NCBI GenBank assembly: GCA_963775235.1
Contig: CAVZHY010000005.1
Coordinates: 186,001 to 250,000, forward strand
Length of the DNA stretch: 64,000 bases
Source: JBBDMC01 sp963775235
Lineage (GTDB): Bacteria > Pseudomonadota > Alphaproteobacteria > Rhizobiales > Kaistiaceae
Direction of reading: 5' to 3'
Below the pieces are notes generated by a model, which saw only the letters and a program-made list of their open reading frames with translations, searched no databases and was not told the DNA's origin. Both the position numbers and the translations under genes were made by a program. Positions 56,309 through 64,000 of this stretch are shown in pieces (the first letter of the stretch is position 1; each line of letters begins with the position of its first letter).

Positions 56309-58033
56309 ATGGAAGCGCGTGTTTTCGACAAGAAGAAGTTGCCCAGCCGGCACGTCACGGAAGGCCCGGAACACGCGCCTCACCGTTCGTACTATTACGC
56401 GATGGGGCTCTCGGGCGAACAGATCCACCAGCCGTTCGTCGGCGTCGCCACATGCTGGAACGAGGCCGCTCCCTGCAATATCTCACTGATGCGGCAGGCC
56501 CAGGCGGTCAAGCAGGGCGTCGCCGCCGCCAACGGCACCCCGCGCGAATTCTGCACCATCACCGTGACCGACGGCATCGCCATGGGCCACGAGGGAATGA
56601 AGTCTTCGCTGCCGTCGCGCGACGTCATCGCCAATTCCGTCGAACTCACGATACGCGGCCATTGTTACGATGCGCTGGTCGGCATGGCCGGCTGCGACAA
56701 GTCGCTGCCCGGCATGATGATGGCGATGTGCCGCCTCAATGTGCCGGCGGTGTTCATCTACGGCGGCTCGATCCTGCCCGGCACCTTCAAGGGCCGTGAC
56801 GTGACCGTCGTCGACCTGTTCGAGGCCGTGGGCCTGCATTCGGTCGGCAAGATGTCGGACGAGGACCTGGACACGCTGGAACAGGTGGCCTGCCCGTCGG
56901 CCGGATCGTGTGGCGGCCAGTTCACCGCCAACACCATGGCGTGCGTGTCCGAGGCGATCGGCCTGGCGCTGCCCTATTCGTCCGGCGCGCCGGCGCCGTA
57001 TGAGATTCGCGACCGCTTCTGCACTGCGGCGGGCGAGAAAGTGATGGAACTGCTCGCCCGCAACATCCGGCCGCGCGACATCGTCACCCGCCAGGCACTG
57101 GAGAACGCCGCCATGATAGTGGCGGCTTCAGGCGGTTCGACCAACGCCGCGCTGCACCTGCCTGCGATCGCCAACGAGTGCGGCATCAAGTTCGATCTGT
57201 TCGATGTCGCCGAGATATTCAAGAAGACGCCGTACATCGCCGACCTCAAGCCCGGCGGACGCTACGTCGCCAAGGACATGTACGAGGCCGGCGGTGTCCC
57301 GCTCCTCATGAAGACACTGCTCGACCACGGGTACCTGCACGGGGACTGCCTGACCGTCACAGGCCGCACCATCGCCGAGAACCTCAAGGGCGTGAAGTGG
57401 AATCCGGACCAGAAGGTCATCTACCCGGCCAACAAACCGATTTCACCGACCGGCGGTGTTGTGGGTCTGAAGGGCAACCTCGCGCCAAATGGTGCCATCG
57501 TGAAGGTCGCCGGCCTGAAGGGGCTGATCTTTTCCGGGCCGGCGCGTTGTTTCGACCGCGAGGAGGACTGCTTCGCTGCGGTCAATGAACGCCGATACAA
57601 CGATGGCGACGTTCTCGTCATTCGCTACGAGGGGCCCAAGGGCGGCCCCGGCATGCGCGAAATGCTGTCGACGACGGCGGCACTTTACGGTCAGGGCGCC
57701 GGCGACAAAGTCGCGTTGATCACCGACGGCCGCTTCTCCGGCGGGACCCGCGGGTTCTGCATCGGCCACGTTGGCCCGGAGGCAGCAGAAGGCGGACCGA
57801 TCGGTCTCCTCCGGGACGGCGACATCATCGACATCGACGCGGCGGCGGGGACCCTGTCGGTGCGCCTCGACGACGCCGCGCTCGCCGAGCGCCGGAAGGC
57901 CTGGAAGCCCCGCCCCAACGGCTTCACCAGCGGGGCATTGTGGAAATACGCCGAGCAAGTGGGACCCGCGCGCTATGGCGCCGTCACCCAGCCCGGTGCT
58001 GCTGCGGAAACCAAGACCTATGCCGATACGTAA
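56309..58033 (+). CDS. ilvD: Dihydroxy-acid dehydratase
   Basis: Fe-S enzyme of branched-chain amino-acid synthesis that converts 2,3-dihydroxy acids to 2-keto acids. 574 residues from ATG 56309, with a GAGG site about 8 nt upstream. Cluster cysteines in GVATCWNEAAPCNISLMRQA, VGMAGCDKSLPGMMMAMCRL and QVACPSAGSCGGQFTANTMA; further landmarks are ALENAAMIVAASGGSTNAAL, PTGGVVGLKGNLAPNGAIVK and LITDGRFSGGTRGFCIGHVG. The pattern fits IlvD rather than Edd. Its last 14 bases overlap the start of the ExoR-like gene. No leader attenuator was recognised in the preceding 217 bp. Confidence 0.95.
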   Translation: MEARVFDKKKLPSRHVTEGPEHAPHRSYYYAMGLSGEQIHQPFVGVATCWNEAAPCNISLMRQAQAVKQGVAAANGTPREFCTITVTDGIAMGHEGMKSSLPSRDVIANSVELTIRGHCYDALVGMAGCDKSLPGMMMAMCRLNVPAVFIYGGSILPGTFKGRDVTVVDLFEAVGLHSVGKMSDEDLDTLEQVACPSAGSCGGQFTANTMACVSEAIGLALPYSSGAPAPYEIRDRFCTAAGEKVMELLARNIRPRDIVTRQALENAAMIVAASGGSTNAALHLPAIANECGIKFDLFDVAEIFKKTPYIADLKPGGRYVAKDMYEAGGVPLLMKTLLDHGYLHGDCLTVTGRTIAENLKGVKWNPDQKVIYPANKPISPTGGVVGLKGNLAPNGAIVKVAGLKGLIFSGPARCFDREEDCFAAVNERRYNDGDVLVIRYEGPKGGPGMREMLSTTAALYGQGAGDKVALITDGRFSGGTRGFCIGHVGPEAAEGGPIGLLRDGDIIDIDAAAGTLSVRLDDAALAERRKAWKPRPNGFTSGALWKYAEQVGPARYGAVTQPGAAAETKTYADT

Positions 58034-58970
58034 CGGCCTGGCAGGAGCGGTACTGGTTGCGGCGCTCGCTGTTGCCGCACCCGCGACTGCGTTCGAAATC
58101 AAGGACCTCAAGGCAGACACGCCGCCGACCGAGGCGCTGCGTTTTGGGCTGAATTCATACAAGAGCGGCGATACCGAAAGTGCAGTGGAGGCGCTGAACT
58201 TTGCCGCCGACAAGGGCCTCGCCAGTGCCCAGTGGAAGCTCGCCCAGATGTACGCCAAGGGCGATGGGGTCGAACGCGACGTGTACAAGGCGTTCCAGCT
58301 CTACAGCGAAGTGGCGGATGCCCATGCAGACGACGGTCCTGACGGGCCGGCGGCGCCTTATGTTGCCAATGCTTTCGTCCAGCTCGGCACGTACTACCGC
58401 GAGGGCATTCCCAACACCGAGGTGGCGCGCAACCCCATCCGCGCCCGCCAGTTCTTTGCCTACGCCGCATCGTACTACGGCGACGCCGTGGCTCAGGTGA
58501 ATCTTGCCCGCATGTACTATGGCGGTGAGGGCGGCGACCGGGACCTTATCCAGGCGGCGAAGTGGGCCAACCTGTCGGCGGACAAGGGCAACAGCGAGGC
58601 CAAATACCTGCTGGTGCAGATATCGATGGATCTCGCGTGGTCGCATCTCGACGCCAAGAACACCAGCTACGACCTCCGGCAGGCGGTGAAGTGGGCGAAA
58701 CGCGCGGCCGACTACGGCAGCGTTGAGGGCGAGGCCCTCTTCGGCCACCTGCTCTTCGAGGGAAGCGGCACGCCGCGCGACCCGGTCGAAGGGCTCATGT
58801 ATCTCACGATTGCGCTGTCCCGCGCCGACCCGAGCCTGCATTGGATCATCGAGATGCACCAGGAGGCCCGGTCAGCGGCGACCGAAGAGCAGTGGACTAC
58901 CGCGAAGCAGCGTGCCGACGAGTGGCTCGCCAAGAATCCCGGTCAGGTCGCGATAAACGTCGGGCAGTAG
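58020..58970 (+). CDS. Sel1-repeat periplasmic protein, ExoR-like
   Basis: 316 residues from ATG 58020, inside the last 14 bases of ilvD. Signal peptide MPIRNGLAGAVLVAALAVAA, cleaved near ATA-FEI. Sel1/TPR-like repeats: LRFGLNSYKSGDTESAVEAL, ADKGLASAQWKLAQMYAKGD, AYAASYYGDAVAQVNLARMY, AKWANLSADKGNSEAKYLLV, AADYGSVEGEALFGHLLFEG. The layout and the block AFQLYSEVADAHADDG-VANAFVQLGTYYREGIPN match ExoR, the periplasmic inhibitor of the ExoS/ChvI two-component system controlling exopolysaccharide and motility. Orthology is likely but unproven. The exoS/chvI genes are not in the window. Coupling to ilvD is unusual. Confidence 0.85.
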   Translation: MPIRNGLAGAVLVAALAVAAPATAFEIKDLKADTPPTEALRFGLNSYKSGDTESAVEALNFAADKGLASAQWKLAQMYAKGDGVERDVYKAFQLYSEVADAHADDGPDGPAAPYVANAFVQLGTYYREGIPNTEVARNPIRARQFFAYAASYYGDAVAQVNLARMYYGGEGGDRDLIQAAKWANLSADKGNSEAKYLLVQISMDLAWSHLDAKNTSYDLRQAVKWAKRAADYGSVEGEALFGHLLFEGSGTPRDPVEGLMYLTIALSRADPSLHWIIEMHQEARSAATEEQWTTAKQRADEWLAKNPGQVAINVGQ

Positions 58971-58985
58971 CGCGGCGTCAGGTGC

Positions 58986-59402
58986 TCACCGGATCAACGC
59001 GGTCCAATGGCTGCCGATCCTCGGCGCGATCGCAGGTGAAATTGCGCTCATGTTCACCTTGACCGGCAAGGGCGTCATGTTGGTCGCGACCGGCGTCTCG
59101 GTCCAGTCGCTCGGCCACGGCGGGTTGATGATCATGGCGCTTGGACAGCCATCCGACACATAGGTCCACAATGGCTGCTTGGTGGTGACGCTGACCTCGC
59201 ATTGGGCCAGGCGCCGCTCCCCGTGACACGCTGGCAGGCAGGCATACTCACCGACCTGATAGGTGAGGCCCCCGCTGGTGCACGACTGCACGGCATTGGC
59301 CGGCGCCTGAGGGGGCTGTGAGGGCGCGTTCTGTGCAGCGGCGGGCCCCGCAGCGAAAGCTGCGGCGAGGATGACTGCGCTGGCTACCCAAAGACGAGTC
59401 AT
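58986..59402 (-). CDS. Small cysteine-containing secreted protein
   Basis: 138 residues from ATG 59402. Signal peptide MTRLWVASAVILAAAFAAGP, cleaved near AAA-QNA. The mature protein has five cysteines (QSCTSGG, YACLPACHGE, AQCEVSV, DGCPSAM), so disulfides are probable. A Pro-rich middle stretch (INPPWPSDWTETPVATNM) follows. Not recognised. Convergent with the ExoR-like gene, with 15 bp between stops. No operon partner. Confidence 0.7.
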   Translation of the reverse strand: MTRLWVASAVILAAAFAAGPAAAQNAPSQPPQAPANAVQSCTSGGLTYQVGEYACLPACHGERRLAQCEVSVTTKQPLWTYVSDGCPSAMIINPPWPSDWTETPVATNMTPLPVKVNMSAISPAIAPRIGSHWTALIR

Positions 59403-59473
59403 GGCGGGAGTTTAGCCCGGCTGCTCGCGGGCCGGAAGTGCGTTATGCATCACAAGCCCGAGACCACGCCACA

Positions 59474-60256
59474 CTACAAATCAAGGTCGATGACAACCGG
59501 CACATGGTCCGATGGCTTTTCCCACTCGCGCGTCCGCTTGTCGACGGCAGCGTCGAGCAGGCGATCGGCTGCACGCGGCGACAGCAGTGCGTGGTCGATG
59601 CGGATGCCGTTGTTCTTTTGCAAGGCGCCGGCCTGGTAGTCCCAAAAGGTATACGCATCGGCACCGACGCCTGAGGCGCGTACGGCGTCGGTCAGGCCAA
59701 GATTGATCAGCCGGCGGAAGCCGGCCCGGCTTTCCGGTTGGAACAGGGCGTCTCGTCTCCAGTTGTCGGGAAAACGGGCGTCCTCCGGCTCCGGGATGAT
59801 GTTGAAATCTCCGGCGAGGACGAAGGCCTCTTCGTCGGCAAGCCGCTCCGCGGCGTAGGCCTCAAGCCGATCCAGCCACGCCAGTTTGTAATGGAACCGG
59901 TCGCTTCCGGTCGGGTTGCCATTCGGCGCGTACAACGAGGCGACACGCAGAGCCACTCCACCGATGGAAACGACCGCGTCGATGAAGCGGGCCTGCTCAT
60001 CTGCATCGTTGCCCGCCAGGCATCGCGAAACCTCATCGAATTGGAGCTTTGAGAGCAGCGCAACGCCATTGAAGCCCTTCTGGCCGCAGGTGGCGACGTT
60101 GTAGCCGAGGTCCTCGAAAGCCTCCTTGGGGAAGGCAGCGTCCTCACACTTCAACTCCTGGAGGCACAATACGTCGGGCGCAGTGTCCTTGAGCCATGCC
60201 GTCGCGCTGTCGAGGCGGGCGCGCACGCCGTTGATGTTCCACGTCGCAATCTTCAT
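59474..60256 (-). CDS. xth: Exodeoxyribonuclease III
   Basis: 260 residues from ATG 60256. AP endonuclease and 3' exonuclease in base-excision repair, of the EEP fold. Metal- and substrate-binding blocks: MKIATWNINGVRARLDSATA, LCLQELKCEDAAFPKEAFED, GVALLSKL, RVASLYAPNGNPTGSDRFHY, LAGDFNIIPEPEDA, YTFWDYQAGALQKNNGIRID and the C-terminal EKPSDHVPVVIDLDL. All catalytic residues (N, E, D/N and SDH) are present. Intact. Divergent from osmC. Confidence 0.95.
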   Translation of the reverse strand: MKIATWNINGVRARLDSATAWLKDTAPDVLCLQELKCEDAAFPKEAFEDLGYNVATCGQKGFNGVALLSKLQFDEVSRCLAGNDADEQARFIDAVVSIGGVALRVASLYAPNGNPTGSDRFHYKLAWLDRLEAYAAERLADEEAFVLAGDFNIIPEPEDARFPDNWRRDALFQPESRAGFRRLINLGLTDAVRASGVGADAYTFWDYQAGALQKNNGIRIDHALLSPRAADRLLDAAVDKRTREWEKPSDHVPVVIDLDL

Positions 60257-60324
60257 GAGACGAAGCTAGCCGGTTGCCCGCGTGGTGCCTAGATTTGACG
60301 GCGAGAAAACAGAAGGAGAGACCA

Positions 60325-60753
60325 ATGCCGAACAGAACATCCGAAGCCGAATGGGAGGGCACACTGCACGAGGGCCGCGGCCACATGCGCTTCGGCGGAG
60401 GTGCCTACGACGGGGAGTACACCTGGAACTCTCGCTTCGCCGCCGGCGGCGGCACCAACCCCGAGGAGCTGATTGCCGCCGCCCATGCGGGGTGCTTCGC
60501 GATGGCGCTTTCGGGCGACCTGGTGGACGCCGGCTACACGCCAAAGCTGATCCGCACGAGCGCCGAGGTTCACCTCAACAAGGTCGAGGGGAAGTGGACG
60601 ATCACGCGCATCGACCTTGTCTGCGGCGCCGAGGTGCCGGACATCGACAAGGCGACGTTCGCCAGGATCGCCGAGGGAACGCGGGTTGGCTGTCCGGTAT
60701 CGCGTGCCCTCAAAGCCGTCGAAATCACGCTCGACGCAACGCTGAAACAGTGA
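60325..60753 (+). CDS. osmC: OsmC-family peroxiredoxin
   Basis: 142 residues from ATG 60325 (AGAAGGAGAG immediately upstream). Reduces organic hydroperoxides with two cysteines. The peroxidatic Cys is in LIAAAHAGCFAMALSGDLVD and the resolving Cys in GTRVGCPVSRALKAVEITLD, the standard OsmC pair. N-terminal SEAEWEGTLHEGRGHMRFGG is typical of the OsmC branch. Likely cytoplasmic and stress-induced. It is divergent from xth and followed by amn at 87 bp. Confidence 0.94.
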   Translation: MPNRTSEAEWEGTLHEGRGHMRFGGGAYDGEYTWNSRFAAGGGTNPEELIAAAHAGCFAMALSGDLVDAGYTPKLIRTSAEVHLNKVEGKWTITRIDLVCGAEVPDIDKATFARIAEGTRVGCPVSRALKAVEITLDATLKQ

Positions 60754-60840
60754 ACCACCGCCACCGGGTTGCCCCGCGGCCGCCTTGACCCGAAGCAACG
60801 AGTGGCCGACATTCGGGCGCACCCTGGAAGGTGCGACCCG

Positions 60841-62328
60841 ATGACACCCGATTCCATCCATTTCGACCGCCCGCGGCCAATCCCCTTTCAGAGTTATGAC
60901 GATCCGGAAGCCGCAGTTGAGCGGATCGCCGAGATTTACGACAAGCACACGGCTTTCATCCGCGACCGGTTCGCGGCGCTGATCAAGAACCAGCAGCCAC
61001 GCGGCAAGGTGCGCGCGACGTACCCGGAGATCCGCGTCCGCACCTCGTCATTCGCCAAGATCGACTCCCGCCTGTCGTACGGGCATGTCGCGGGACCCGG
61101 CATGTATGCGACAACGCTGACGCGGCCCGACCTTTTCCGCACCTACCTCGTCGAGCAAATCCGGCTGCTCGTACGCAACCACGGAGTTCCGGTCGAAGTG
61201 GGGCCGTCGGACTTGCCAATTCCACTGCATTTCGCCTTCACCGACCGCGTCCACGTCGAGGGCCAGTTGGCCGAGCGGAACGAGCGGCCCTTGCGCGACA
61301 TGTTCGACGTTCCCGATCTCGCGTTTACCGACGATGCGATCGTCAACGGCACGTTCATCCCCGAGCCCGGCAGTCCGCTACCGCTGGCTCCCTTCACCGC
61401 GCCGCGAGTCGATTATTCGCTCCACCGGTTGCCGCATTACACCGCCACCGACCCGGTGCACTTCCAGAACTTCATCATCTTCACCAACTACCAGTTCTAC
61501 CTCGACGAGTTCGTCACCAAGGCGCGCCGCATGATCGCGCGGGGAGAGGGCGGGTACGAAAGCTTCGTGGAGCCTGGCAACCTGGTCACGCCCGCGGGGC
61601 GCAAGCGCCCGGTTTCCGGCAGGCCACTGCAACGGCTGCCGCAGATGCCGGCCTATCACCTGACCATGCCCGATCACGGCGGGCTCACCATGGTCAACAT
61701 CGGCATCGGCCCGTCGAATGCAAAAACGATAACCGATCACATCGCGGTGCTGCGGCCGCACGCATGGGTGATGCTCGGTCATTGCGCCGGGTTGAGAAAT
61801 ACGCAGGCGCTGGGCGATTACGTGCTGGCGCACGGATACGTCCGCGACGACCACGTGCTTGATGCCGACGTGCCGGACTGGATTCCGATCCCCCCGCTCG
61901 CGGAAGTGCAGGTGGCGTTGGAGCAGGCGGTGGCCGAAGTGACGGGGCTGCAGGGGTTCGACCTGAAGCGCATCATGCGGACCGGGACCGTCGCCACCAT
62001 CGACAACCGCAACTGGGAACTGCTCGACTATCGTGAGCCGGTCAAGCGTTTCTCCCAGTCGCGTGCCATCGCCCTCGACATGGAATCGGCGACCATCGCG
62101 GCCAACGGCTTTCGTTTCCGTGTGCCTTATGGCACCCTGCTTTGCGTGTCCGACAAACCGCTCCACGGCGAGTTGAAGCTGCCCGGCATGGCGTCCGATT
62201 TCTACCGGCGTCAGGTCGGCCAGCACCTGGAGATCGGCATTCGGGCCATGGAGAAGCTGAGGGCAATGGCACCGGAGCGCCTGCACTCCCGCAAGTTGAG
62301 GAGCTTCGCGGAGCCGGCGTTCCAGTAA
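60841..62328 (+). CDS. amn: AMP nucleosidase
   Basis: 495 residues from ATG 60841. Hydrolyses AMP to adenine and ribose-5-phosphate, adjusting adenylate levels. The N-terminal regulatory domain (about 1-180, with FAKIDSRLSYGHVAGPGMYA and DLPIPLHFAFTDRVHVEGQL) is followed by a nucleoside-phosphorylase-like domain: LTMVNIGIGPSNAKTITDHI, VLRPHAWVMLGHCAGLRNTQ, AIALDMESATIAANGFRFRV and LLCVSDKPLHGELKLPGMAS. The catalytic Asp/Glu region (DMES and SDKP) is intact. Length is normal. Confidence 0.94.
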   Translation: MTPDSIHFDRPRPIPFQSYDDPEAAVERIAEIYDKHTAFIRDRFAALIKNQQPRGKVRATYPEIRVRTSSFAKIDSRLSYGHVAGPGMYATTLTRPDLFRTYLVEQIRLLVRNHGVPVEVGPSDLPIPLHFAFTDRVHVEGQLAERNERPLRDMFDVPDLAFTDDAIVNGTFIPEPGSPLPLAPFTAPRVDYSLHRLPHYTATDPVHFQNFIIFTNYQFYLDEFVTKARRMIARGEGGYESFVEPGNLVTPAGRKRPVSGRPLQRLPQMPAYHLTMPDHGGLTMVNIGIGPSNAKTITDHIAVLRPHAWVMLGHCAGLRNTQALGDYVLAHGYVRDDHVLDADVPDWIPIPPLAEVQVALEQAVAEVTGLQGFDLKRIMRTGTVATIDNRNWELLDYREPVKRFSQSRAIALDMESATIAANGFRFRVPYGTLLCVSDKPLHGELKLPGMASDFYRRQVGQHLEIGIRAMEKLRAMAPERLHSRKLRSFAEPAFQ

Positions 62329-62361
62329 CAGCCCGAAGAGCCCGGGGGGGCGAACGGGGGC

Positions 62362-63732
62362 ATGGGGGGCGACAGACCGGGCATAACCAGCGTCCTCAGT
62401 GACGTCTGGTCCGGATTCAAACCGCACTACCTGCAGGCCTGGGCCCGCATGGTTGTTCGGTCTTGCAAGCCTTTCGTCATCGGCATCACCGGATCGGTCG
62501 GCAAGACCACCACCAAGGACATGATCGCGGCAGTGCTGACCGGCCCCGGGCGGGAAGAGCTGGCCGTTCCGGTCGGATTTACCACCAAGGACATGAATAA
62601 CGACGTGGGCGTGCCGCTCACGATTCTGCGGTTCGAGGAATGGCCCTCGGCTCGCGAGGTGTTACTGGGGGCGCCGCTGCGCGCCTTCAGGCTTGCCGCC
62701 CGCCGGCAGCCCTTTCCCGAGGTTCTGGTGCTTGAAATCGCGGCCGGCTGGCACAGCCACGTCCATCGTCTGGCGAGGCTGGTGCCGCCCGACATTGCGG
62801 TGGTGACCGCCATTGGCCCCGCGCACCTGGAGCGGTTCAAGACGGTCGACGGAGTCATGCGGGAGAAGGTGGGGCTTGTGCAGGCTGTTCCGCCTTCGGG
62901 GCTGGTGGTCCTCGGCGAGGGGCATGAATATGTGGCGGCACTCGCCCAGGCCTCTCGTGCACGGGTCGTGACGGTGCCCGGTCGCGGGGTCGATCTGTCC
63001 AGGAACATAACCCGCGCGGTATGTCAGAGGCTCGGCGTCTCTGAGCAGGCCGTGGAATCCGCCCTGCGGGACTTTCGGCCGCCGAAGCATCGTTTGAACC
63101 GGATCGAACTCATCGACATCACGGTGATCGACGACAGCTACAACGCCAACCCGCTCTCCATGAAGCTCGCGCTCGACACGCTGGCCGACGCCAAGGTCGC
63201 TGGCGCGCGTTCGATCGCGGTCCTCGGAGGGATGGCCGAGCTCGGCGGCCAGGCCCAACGGTACCACGAGGAAATCGGCGCTTATGCGCGCCCTCGCGCT
63301 GATGTTGTAGTGGGGGTGGGAAGTCTCGCGGAGCGGTACGGGCCAGACCACCTTTTTGCAACGAGCGAAGCGTGCGCCGATTGGATCCCCGGATTCGTCC
63401 GGCAGGGCGATTGCATCCTCGTCAAGGGTTCACACGCGGTTCGTGCGTCGCTGGTCGTCGATCGGCTGTGCCGAACGGCGTCCGAAGGCCTCGAACGGCG
63501 CTCCCGGGTCGGCGAAATGAAGGCAGAAATCCGCGTGGCCGGTCAGCGCTTCTCGACCAGTGCCAGAATGTTGCCGCTGGGGTCGCGGAAGAAGGCCATC
63601 CATTCCTCGGTGCCCTTCTTGCCCAACTCGCCGGCCTCGTCGCGGTGGATCATCGCCGGAGGCTGGAGGAAATGGACGCCGCGGTTCTGGAACGAGCGAA
63701 AGGCGCGATCGAGATCGTCGACCAGGAAGTAG
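62362..63732 (+). CDS. Mur-ligase-like protein lacking the MurF N-terminal domain
   Basis: ATP-dependent ligase family related to MurF. The ATP P-loop ITGSVGKTTTKDMIAAVL occurs at about residue 40, so the ~90-residue UDP-binding N-terminal domain of MurF is absent. Other blocks: VPVGFTTKDMNNDVGVPLTI, EIAAGWHSHVHRLARLVPPD, IAVVTAIGPAHLERF, MREKVGLV and RLNRIELIDITVIDDSYNAN (ligase C-domain). A peptidoglycan MurF function is thus doubtful; a role in another polymer is possible. The family sequence ends near LVVDRLCRTASEG (about 63490). After that the open frame continues as shadow of the antisense VOC gene to 63732; a one-base shift near 63500 would give a TGA at 63518-63520. The C-terminus is uncertain. 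Confidence 0.72.
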   Translation: MGGDRPGITSVLSDVWSGFKPHYLQAWARMVVRSCKPFVIGITGSVGKTTTKDMIAAVLTGPGREELAVPVGFTTKDMNNDVGVPLTILRFEEWPSAREVLLGAPLRAFRLAARRQPFPEVLVLEIAAGWHSHVHRLARLVPPDIAVVTAIGPAHLERFKTVDGVMREKVGLVQAVPPSGLVVLGEGHEYVAALAQASRARVVTVPGRGVDLSRNITRAVCQRLGVSEQAVESALRDFRPPKHRLNRIELIDITVIDDSYNANPLSMKLALDTLADAKVAGARSIAVLGGMAELGGQAQRYHEEIGAYARPRADVVVGVGSLAERYGPDHLFATSEACADWIPGFVRQGDCILVKGSHAVRASLVVDRLCRTASEGLERRSRVGEMKAEIRVAGQRFSTSARMLPLGSRKKAIHSSVPFLPNSPASSRWIIAGGWRKWTPRFWNERKARSRSSTRK

Positions 63733-64000
63733 AGCGTCGCCTCCGACGCTGTCGCCGACAGCATCAGCCGCGCGCCGCCGCCCAGCGCGAAAAAGGCGAG
63801 GCCCGGCGGATCGAACCGCCCGATGAAACGCATGCCAAGCACGTCGCGATAGAAGGCGACCGAGGCGTCGAGGTCGGTGGCCGTCAAGGCGACCTGATGC
63901 AGCTTGTCCAGATCGGCGGGCGCCTTGCCGGGGCGCGCGGCGGAGCGGGCAGGCGACCGCGTGACGGTCTTGACTGGACGTGTCGGGGGCCGCGCGTGCG
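63543..64000 (-). CDS. VOC (glyoxalase/bleomycin-resistance) family protein, 5' end open
   Basis: One VOC domain: LDKLHQVALTATDLDASVAF, YRDVLGMRFIGRFDPPGLAF, LGGGARLMLSATASEATLYF, DDLDRAFRSFQNRGVHFL and EWMAFFRDPSGNILALVEKR. His, Glu and other possible metal ligands are present (HQV, LYF, EWMAFFRDPSGN). The domain needs the residues before the TTG at 63887, and no ATG or GTG precedes them in frame inside the window; the frame stays open to the right edge (VTRSPARSAARPGKAPADLD). The start is therefore outside the window or hidden by a frameshift. Substrate unknown. Convergent with the Mur-ligase-like gene, whose open frame overlaps its 3' end. Confidence 0.8.
   Translation of the reverse strand, partial: HARPPTRPVKTVTRSPARSAARPGKAPADLDKLHQVALTATDLDASVAFYRDVLGMRFIGRFDPPGLAFFALGGGARLMLSATASEATLYFLVDDLDRAFRSFQNRGVHFLQPPAMIHRDEAGELGKKGTEEWMAFFRDPSGNILALVEKR

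Overview
The window reads as a chromosomal segment of a GC-rich alphaproteobacterium, most likely of the order Hyphomicrobiales (Rhizobiales). The indicators are an adenosylcobalamin-dependent ribonucleotide reductase, an Omp25/31-like porin array, an NDUFA12-type complex I subunit, an ExoR-like Sel1 protein, a DUF5930-like M23 peptidase and a suf operon with two cysteine desulfurases. No rRNA, tRNA, CRISPR array, integrase or transposase was seen. Assignments come from reading the sequence and from family knowledge; no database search was run.

Layout. 1-6466: the 3' part of aspS, then three tandem minus-strand secreted paralogs of unknown function. 6745-9837: small genes, rpsU, a MITE-like palindrome and a lower-GC XRE/ImmA gene pair. 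9635-13930: nrdJ with a downstream small gene and a promoter overlapped by an NrdR box; a palindromic repeat is carried inside the nrdJ coding region. 14354-16593: three tandem outer-membrane barrel proteins. 16634-25152: an alpha/alpha-toroid protein, the NDUFA12 protein, rne, an AmiC-type amidase and PBP1A. 25233-29925: prfB with its programmed frameshift, a divergent HxlR/FMN-reductase pair with palindromic operator candidates, an M23 peptidase and a Bcp peroxiredoxin. 30080-39899: a large AsmA/DUF3971-like protein, tyrS, anmK, and the unit lpxD - acyl carrier protein - NodE-like ketosynthase. 40183-51296: hemolysin III and a suf locus (cysteine desulfurase, sufB, cupin, small ORF, sufC, sufD, sufS, sufT), with an A-type carrier on the opposite strand. 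51398-64000: parE, redox enzymes, ilvD with an overlapping exoR-like gene, xth, osmC, amn, a Mur-ligase-like gene and a VOC protein.

How the genes relate. Cell-envelope functions dominate: PBP1A, AmiC, M23, AnmK, LpxD, the ACP/ketosynthase pair, the AsmA-like protein, the porins and the ExoR-like protein. The suf locus is the main Fe-S assembly system, and IlvD in the same window is an Fe-S client. NrdJ is under a recognisable NrdR-type promoter.

Sequence quality. About 18 apparent single-base frameshifts break otherwise well-conserved genes, including nrdJ, tyrS, sufB, sufS and parE. Such a density in single-copy core genes argues for assembly indels more than gene decay, so broken genes are given here as one merged feature with the estimated break position. 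The prfB frameshift is the exception and is genuine recoding. The most unusual observations are the codon-usage mosaic covering the GAD domain of aspS, the three-paralog secreted family, the palindromic element inside nrdJ and the lpxD-linked NodF/NodE-like pair.
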